From NCBI RefSeq assembly GCF_008330945.1, contig NZ_CP043489.1:3049501-3113500 (forward strand): a DNA stretch of 64,000 nucleotides, written 5' to 3'. The stretch's first letter is position 1. The number at the start of each line of letters is the position of its first letter. The notes below the pieces were generated by a model that saw only the letters and a program-made list of their open reading frames with translations, was not told the DNA's origin and made no database searches. The position numbers were made by a program, and so were the translations under genes. Shown here piece after piece: positions 59,593-64,000 of the stretch. The stretch comes from Labrys sp. KNU-23 (GTDB lineage Bacteria > Pseudomonadota > Alphaproteobacteria > Rhizobiales > Labraceae).

Positions 59593-60294
59593 ATGACCTT
59601 GTTCGCATTTCTCGCCGTCCTGGCGGCGGGCCTTGCCGGCCTCGGCTGGCTGTTGAATCGCGAGAGGTCGGCGCTCTGGCGCCGGCGTCGGGCCTTGCTG
59701 GCCGATTGCCGCCCGCTGTTCGAGCGGGCGGAACAGGCGGATGGCGTGGCGGGGTTCCCTCGCCTCGCCGGCGAGATTGCCGGCCGCCGCGTCGTGGTGG
59801 AATTGCTGCCCGACACCATGACGCTGCGGCGCCTGCCGCAGCTCTGGCTTTCACTGACAGTGATGACGCCGCTGCCTGATGGTGCCGCGTTCGGCGCGTT
59901 GGCGCGCCCTTCCGGCAGCGAATTCTATGCGCGTACGCCCGATCTGCCCGTGCGTCTCGAGCCTCCCGCCGGTTTGCCTGAGGATGTGATGGTAAGGGGC
60001 CGGCGCCGCGGGGCCGCCTTCCTGGCCCAGGCGGAACGGGCCGTTGCCGACCTGATGGCCGATCCCAGGGTCAAGGAAGTGCTGGTGACGCCGGCCGGCC
60101 TCAGGGTGATTTTCCAGGCGGCCGAAGGACTCCGCGGCCAGCATCTATTGCTGCGCCAATGCGATTTCGGCGACGAGCGCTTCGATCCCGCCCTGTTCAT
60201 GCGGCTTTATGACGGTCTGGAGGAGATCGCGCGGACGTTGTCGCCTGCGGTAGTGCCGGCGCATCTGCCGGAAACGCGCGGCCAGCAGGCCTAG
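59593..60294 (+). CDS. hypothetical protein with N-terminal membrane anchor
   Basis: 233 aa. One N-terminal helix (LFAFLAVLAAGLAGLGWLL) then a soluble cytoplasmic or periplasmic domain rich in arginine and proline with no family recognised (RRVVVELLPDTMTLRRLPQLWLSLTV). It starts 22 bp after the permease stop and precedes a strong hairpin terminator, so it is the last gene of that transcript. Confidence 0.72.
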   Translation: MTLFAFLAVLAAGLAGLGWLLNRERSALWRRRRALLADCRPLFERAEQADGVAGFPRLAGEIAGRRVVVELLPDTMTLRRLPQLWLSLTVMTPLPDGAAFGALARPSGSEFYARTPDLPVRLEPPAGLPEDVMVRGRRRGAAFLAQAERAVADLMADPRVKEVLVTPAGLRVIFQAAEGLRGQHLLLRQCDFGDERFDPALFMRLYDGLEEIARTLSPAVVPAHLPETRGQQA

Positions 60295-60311
60295 GAGGTT
60301 GTTCGCACGTG

Positions 60312-60360
60312 GGATCGTCATCCCCGGCGCCACTTTCGGCGGCGCCGGGGATGACGATCC
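60312..60360. terminator. strong hairpin after the permease operon
   Basis: 20-bp perfect arms (60312-60331 and 60341-60360) with a 9-nt loop, GGATCGTCATCCCCGGCGCC in the left arm. It starts 18 bp past the last gene of the permease operon. A TTCC follows instead of a long U-tract, so it may be REP-like, but the position fits a transcript end. Confidence 0.72.
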
Positions 60361-60482
60361 TTCCGTCTCATTATTCGCGAACGGTTTTGCGATTGGACGG
60401 AGCCGCTAGAAATCACAACGATGTCCGCAATGGCGATTAAACCGTGATCGTCATGCTTGAATCACCATTCGAGGAGGGCGCC

Positions 60483-60764
60483 ATGGCCGCAGCCATGCTC
60501 GCGAAACCCTTTCATCCCTATCTCATCCTCATCCTCGCCGCAGTGCTGCCGGGGGTCGGCCATGTCGCTCTCGGCCGCCAGATGCGCGGGCTGGGGTTTG
60601 CTTTCTTCACGCTCCTGTTCGCTTTTCTGAGCTGGCATCTGTCGACGCCGGAGACGTCCCCCATCGGCCGCATGGCCGGAGGCCTGTTCGTCTGGGCGCT
60701 TTCGGTTCCGGATGCCTATCGGGTTGCGCGCCTGCGCTGGGAGCGCTGGCGCCATCAGGCTTGA
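60483..60764 (+). CDS. small hydrophobic hypothetical protein (93 aa)
   Basis: 93 aa from ATG at 60483, after GAGGAGGGCGCC; a GTG further upstream lacks that site. Two to three helices (LILILAAVLPGVGHVALG, GLGFAFFTLLFAFLSWHL, AGGLFVWALSVPDAYRVA) with an end GVGH motif. It resembles short TM2-like small membrane proteins, though not enough for assignment. It lies between the terminator and the glx operator. Confidence 0.75.
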   Translation: MAAAMLAKPFHPYLILILAAVLPGVGHVALGRQMRGLGFAFFTLLFAFLSWHLSTPETSPIGRMAGGLFVWALSVPDAYRVARLRWERWRHQA

Positions 60765-60783
60765 GGCCTCCAGTTTTCATCTG

Positions 60784-60830
60784 TTTCCTGTCAGGAAAAT
60801 CCGATTCCTAAAAAATATTCCTCACAGGAA
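60784..60830. promoter_or_regulatory. candidate operator pair upstream of glxB
   Basis: TTTCCTGTCAGGAAA (60784-60798) is a perfect palindrome of the form TTCCT-N3-AGGAA. A second TTCCT-N3-AGGAA (60818-60830) lies 33 bp further, three helical turns away. Both are within the AT-rich 127 bp before the glxB start. The regulator is not proven; the XRE-cupin protein at 55734-56543 is the nearest candidate. Confidence 0.62.
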
Positions 60831-60910
60831 AAAAATGTTCAGGTGGATATTGCTGGCGCCTCAGGAAATTGCTAGCCTCCCTAAAATCAATCGCATGAGG
60901 GACCCGTGCT

Positions 60911-61807
60911 ATGTGTGGCATTGTCGGCCTGTTTCTGAAGGATAAGAGCCTGGAGCCCCAATTGGGTGCACTCCTGTCCGGTATGCTCGCCACCATGTGC
61001 GACCGCGGCCCGGATTCGGCCGGGTTCGCCATCTACGGCGCGCCGCAAGCCGGCAAGGCCAAGATCACCGTGCAGTCGCCCGATCCGGCCACGGATTTCG
61101 ACGGGCTCGCCGCGCTGGTCGAGAAGGCTGTCGGCGGCAAGGTCGCCATCACGCCCAAGGACACCCACGCCGTCCTCACCCTCGATGCCGACAAGGCCGA
61201 GGCGGCACGCGAGGCCATCAAGGCGAAGCGTCCTTCGATCCGCATCATGGGTGCGGGCGAGGCGATCGAGATCTACAAGGAAGTGGGTTACCCCACCGAG
61301 GTCGCCAAGCGCTTCGGCCTGGCTCAGATGACCGGCAGCCACGGTATCGGCCACACCCGCATGGCGACGGAATCGGCGGTGACCACGCTCGGTGCCCACC
61401 CGTTCTCGACCGGCGCCGACGAGTGCCTGGTCCATAACGGCTCGCTGTCCAATCACAACAATCTGCGCCGCGAACTCAAGCATGACGGCATGACCTTCGA
61501 GACCGAGAACGATTCCGAAGTTGCGGCCGCCTATCTGACCTGGCGCATGAACCAGGGCCTCAATCTGGGCAATGCCATGGAGAAGGGGCTCGACGATCTC
61601 GATGGCTTCTACACCTTCGTGGTCGGCACCAAGGATGGTTTCGGTGTCGTGCGCGATCCTGTCGCGTGCAAGCCGGCCGTGCTTGCCGAGACGGATCAGT
61701 ATGTCGCCTTCGGTTCCGAATATCGCGCTCTGGTGAACCTGCCCGGCATCGAGGATGCCAAGGTGTGGGAACCCGAGCCCGCCACCGTTTATTTCTGGGA
61801 GCGCTGA
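60911..61807 (+). CDS. glxB: class II glutamine amidotransferase, GlxB (glutamate-synthase-like amidotransferase subunit)
   Basis: 298 aa beginning MCGIVGLFLK, where the cysteine after Met removal is the class-II amidotransferase nucleophile. GIGHTRMATESAVTT and LVHNGSLSNHNNLRREL are the catalytic-domain motifs. It splits glutamine and channels ammonia to the FMN subunit. First gene of a three-gene operon, start to next gene gap 3 bp. In glxBCD and mgsABC enzymes this module forms a glutamate or N-methylglutamate synthase. Which one is not decided here. Confidence 0.9.
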   Translation: MCGIVGLFLKDKSLEPQLGALLSGMLATMCDRGPDSAGFAIYGAPQAGKAKITVQSPDPATDFDGLAALVEKAVGGKVAITPKDTHAVLTLDADKAEAAREAIKAKRPSIRIMGAGEAIEIYKEVGYPTEVAKRFGLAQMTGSHGIGHTRMATESAVTTLGAHPFSTGADECLVHNGSLSNHNNLRRELKHDGMTFETENDSEVAAAYLTWRMNQGLNLGNAMEKGLDDLDGFYTFVVGTKDGFGVVRDPVACKPAVLAETDQYVAFGSEYRALVNLPGIEDAKVWEPEPATVYFWER

Positions 61808-61810
61808 GGC

Positions 61811-62539
61811 ATGGATCAACTTGCGAAGAAGGTCGCGAGCGTGAGTGTGGACGTTGAGAAGATCGATCTGGCCAAGACGCCGTTGCGCGAGCTCAACCAG
61901 GCTCTGCACGCCCTGAAGGCCGGCACCAACGCCACCTCCTGGGAGGTGAGCAACCCCAAGGGCTCGCACGCTTTGGCCGTCGGCGTCGACGCGCCCGTGC
62001 GCATCGATGTCAGGGGCAGCGTCGGTTACTATTGCGCCGGCATGAACAAGGAAGCCACCGTCGTCGTGCATGGCTCGGCTGGCCCCGGCGTGGCCGAGAA
62101 CATGATGTCGGGCGAGGTCCGCATCAAGGGCGATGCCAGCCAATATGCCGGCGCCACCGGCAAGGGCGGCCTCCTGGTCATCGAGGGCAACGCCTCCTCG
62201 CGCTGCGGCATCTCGATGAAAGGCATCGACATCGTGGTGAAGGGCAATATCGGCCACATGTCCGCCTTCATGGCCCAGTCAGGCAATCTCGTGGTCTGCG
62301 GCGATGCCGGTGACGCCCTGGGCGATTCCATCTACGAGGCCCGGCTGTTCGTGCGCGGCAAGGTCAAGAGCCTGGGGGCCGATTGCATCGAGAAGGAGAT
62401 GCGTCCCGAGCATCTGGAAATCCTGGCAGGGCTGCTCGCCAAGGCAGGCTTCTCCGATGCCAAGCCCGAGGAGTTCAAGCGCTACGGCTCCGCCCGTACG
62501 CTCTACAACTTCAACATCGACAATGCGGATGCCTACTGA
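61811..62539 (+). CDS. glxC: GlxC, GXGXG beta-helix subunit of glutamate-synthase-like enzyme
   Basis: 242 aa, mostly right-handed beta-helix repeats of the GltB C-terminal GXGXG type (VHGSAGPGVAENMMSGEVRI, KGGLLVIEGNASSRCGISMKG). It links the amidotransferase and FMN subunits structurally. It starts 3 bp after glxB and is followed by the palindrome at 62541-62619, then glxD. Confidence 0.9.
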   Translation: MDQLAKKVASVSVDVEKIDLAKTPLRELNQALHALKAGTNATSWEVSNPKGSHALAVGVDAPVRIDVRGSVGYYCAGMNKEATVVVHGSAGPGVAENMMSGEVRIKGDASQYAGATGKGGLLVIEGNASSRCGISMKGIDIVVKGNIGHMSAFMAQSGNLVVCGDAGDALGDSIYEARLFVRGKVKSLGADCIEKEMRPEHLEILAGLLAKAGFSDAKPEEFKRYGSARTLYNFNIDNADAY

Positions 62540-62540
62540 C

Positions 62541-62619
62541 CTGGGATCGCAGGCTGAAAGCCTGCTCTTCCCCACTGCATCGCCCGTTTCAAGAGCAGGC
62601 TATAGGCCTGCGATCCCAG
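62541..62619. repeat. palindrome inside the glx operon (copy 3 of dispersed family)
   Basis: CTGGGATCGCAGGC (62541-62554) pairs perfectly with GCCTGCGATCCCAG (62606-62619); TTTCAAGAGCAGGC sits in the right spacer, as in the other copies. It begins 2 bp after the glxC stop, and its right arm ends in the AGG(A) that serves as ribosome site of glxD. Confidence 0.8.
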
Positions 62620-62629
62620 GATTGACCTC

Positions 62630-63955
62630 ATGAGCTATCACAATCCGCCGACCGTTCCGCGCAAGTCCGCGACCTTCGACGATTACACCCTGTCCGAGAT
62701 CCGCCGCGCCGCCACCACCGGCATCTATGACATCCGCGGCGGCGGCGCCAAGCGCAAGGTCCCGCATTTCGACGACCTGCTCTTCCTCGGCGCCTCGATC
62801 TCGCGCTATCCGCTCGAAGGCTATCGCGAGCGCTGCGCCACCAATGTCGTGCTCGGCTCGCGCTTCGCCAAGAAGCCGATCGAATTGAAGATCCCGATCA
62901 CCGTCGCCGGCATGAGCTTCGGCTCGCTGTCGGGCCGTGCCAAGGAAGCCCTCGGACGCGGCGCCTCGCTGGCCGGCACCTCGACCACCACCGGTGACGG
63001 CGGCATGACGCCGGAAGAGCGCGGCCAGTCCAGGACGTTGGTCTATCAATATCTGCCCTCGCGCTACGGCATGAATCCGGACGACCTGCGCAAGGCAGAT
63101 GCCATCGAGGTGGTGGTCGGCCAGGGCGCCAAGCCCGGCGGCGGCGGCATGCTGCTGGGCCAGAAGATCTCCGATCGCGTCGCCCAGATGCGCACGCTGC
63201 CCAAGGGCATCGACCAGCGCTCTGCCTGCCGCCACCCCGACTGGACCGGGCCGGACGATCTCGAGATCAAGATCCTCGAACTGCGCGAAATCACCGATTG
63301 GGAAAAGCCGATCTATGTGAAGGTTGGCGGCGCCCGTCCCTATTACGACGTGGCCCTGGCGGTGAAGGCCGGTGCCGACGTGGTGGTGCTCGACGGCATG
63401 CAGGGCGGTACCGCCGCCACCCAGGAAGTCTTCATCGAGAATGTGGGACAGCCCACCCTTGCCTGTATCCGCCCCGCCGTGCAGGCGCTGCAGGACCTGA
63501 ACATGCATCGCAAGGTGCAGTTGATCGTCTCCGGCGGCATCCGCAACGGAGCCGACGTCGCCAAGGCCCTGGCGCTCGGTGCGGACGCGGTCTCGGTCGG
63601 CTCGGCGGCGCTGATCGCCCTCGGCGATAACGATCCCGCGCTCGAGGACGAGTACCGCAAGCTCGGCACCACCGCCGGCGCTTATGACGACTGGCACGAG
63701 GGCAAGGATCCCGCCGGCATCACCACCCAGGATCCCGAACTGATGGAGCGGCTCGACCCGGTCAAGGCGGGCCGGCGCCTCGCCAACTATCTCAAGGTGA
63801 TGACGCTGGAAGCCCAGACCATCGCCCGTGCCTGCGGCAAGAACCACGTGCATAATCTCGAGCCGGAAGACCTGTGTGCCCTCACCATCGAGGCCGCGGC
63901 CATGGCCCGCGTACCGCTGGCCGGTACGAGTTGGATCCCCGGGCAGGGTTTCTGA
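62630..63955 (+). CDS. glxD: GlxD, FMN-binding glutamate-synthase-family synthase subunit
   Basis: 441 aa TIM-barrel of the GltS FMN domain: ITVAGMSFGSLSGRAKEALG near the N-terminus, GQGAKPGGGGMLLGQKI (loop with the gate region), VVVLDGMQGGTAATQE and LIVSGGIRNGADVAKALALGADAVSVG for the phosphate-binding part. It would form the reductive synthase subunit with GlxB and GlxC. The ribosome site AGGA lies at the end of the upstream palindrome. A terminator follows at 63963. A glnT/gmaS partner is not in the window. Confidence 0.92.
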   Translation: MSYHNPPTVPRKSATFDDYTLSEIRRAATTGIYDIRGGGAKRKVPHFDDLLFLGASISRYPLEGYRERCATNVVLGSRFAKKPIELKIPITVAGMSFGSLSGRAKEALGRGASLAGTSTTTGDGGMTPEERGQSRTLVYQYLPSRYGMNPDDLRKADAIEVVVGQGAKPGGGGMLLGQKISDRVAQMRTLPKGIDQRSACRHPDWTGPDDLEIKILELREITDWEKPIYVKVGGARPYYDVALAVKAGADVVVLDGMQGGTAATQEVFIENVGQPTLACIRPAVQALQDLNMHRKVQLIVSGGIRNGADVAKALALGADAVSVGSAALIALGDNDPALEDEYRKLGTTAGAYDDWHEGKDPAGITTQDPELMERLDPVKAGRRLANYLKVMTLEAQTIARACGKNHVHNLEPEDLCALTIEAAAMARVPLAGTSWIPGQGF

Positions 63956-63962
63956 CATCATG

Positions 63963-63995
63963 AAAGGGCGCTCGCCGGCAGGCGGGCGCCCTTTG
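63963..63995 (+). terminator. rho-independent terminator of the glx operon
   Basis: AAAGGGCGCTCGCC (63963-63976) pairs with GGCGGGCGCCCTTT (63981-63994), one G-T wobble, 4-nt loop. It lies 7 bp past the glxD stop; the right edge of the window prevents a check of further U-richness. Confidence 0.85.
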
Positions 63996-64000
63996 CGTAC

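Noticed and set aside
1..64000. tRNA, rRNA, CRISPR array, integrase or complete IS
   Set aside because: None seen by eye on either strand; a tRNAscan and IS search would be needed to exclude short or degraded copies.

Overview
The window is a high-GC chromosomal segment from an alphaproteobacterium, most likely of the order Hyphomicrobiales (Rhizobiales). The support is the GlxBCD-type glutamate-synthase-like operon, the density of ABC uptake operons, SorC/RutR/GntR-type regulators next to catabolic genes, and RIME-like intergenic palindromes typical of rhizobial genomes. The genus cannot be fixed from the sequence. No rRNA, tRNA, CRISPR array, prophage or complete IS element was seen. About 60 protein genes are supported, and many of the longest open frames in the window are antisense or out-of-frame shadows.

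Layout, left half. 1-7185 (minus strand) is a sugar/polyol uptake and catabolism operon: substrate-binding protein, ATPase, permease, SorC regulator, aldo/keto reductase and a GlpD-like dehydrogenase cut by the window edge. 7523-9494 holds a CoA-transferase and a YbaK-type deacylase. At 9540-9726 a MITE-like element with a 12-bp target duplication sits at the end of a DUF2000 gene. 10129-21519 is the most coherent unusual unit: a RutR-like TetR regulator divergent from a nine-gene minus-strand run (uracil-DNA-glycosylase-like protein, GMC oxidoreductase, NIPSNAP protein, BMP-type ABC importer of four genes, VOC protein, amidohydrolase), with two near-identical RutR-like operators between them. 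21606-24261 holds HU, Ogt, and a TetR/SDR divergent pair with two palindromic operators. 24270-30870 is a sugar-acid type locus: CUT1 importer without its ATPase, enolase-superfamily dehydratase, GntR regulator and mutarotase-like protein.

Layout, right half. 31009-35019 holds small envelope/stress genes, ahcY, an exported superoxide dismutase and an OsmC protein. 35023-40168 is an oligopeptide/nickel-type ABC operon. 40633-45092 is an RND efflux pair. 45254-49561 holds PlsC, an FMN reductase, a DUF2189 membrane protein, and an ECF sigma/anti-sigma pair with a repeat-bearing small ORF. 49689-54288 is a branched-chain amino-acid type importer with a fused LivH-LivM permease. 54545-55729 encodes a divergent SecY-like membrane protein. 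55734-63955 is an XRE-cupin regulator followed by an EutP/APC-type permease preceded by three small membrane proteins, then glxBCD, which suggests uptake and assimilation of a small amine or amino acid.

Across the window, all five ABC substrate-binding-protein genes are the first gene of their transporter block and each is followed by a stem-loop or palindromic element before the next transporter gene. This fits differential expression of the binding protein. Families of dispersed palindromes recur between genes, one of them inside the glx operon.
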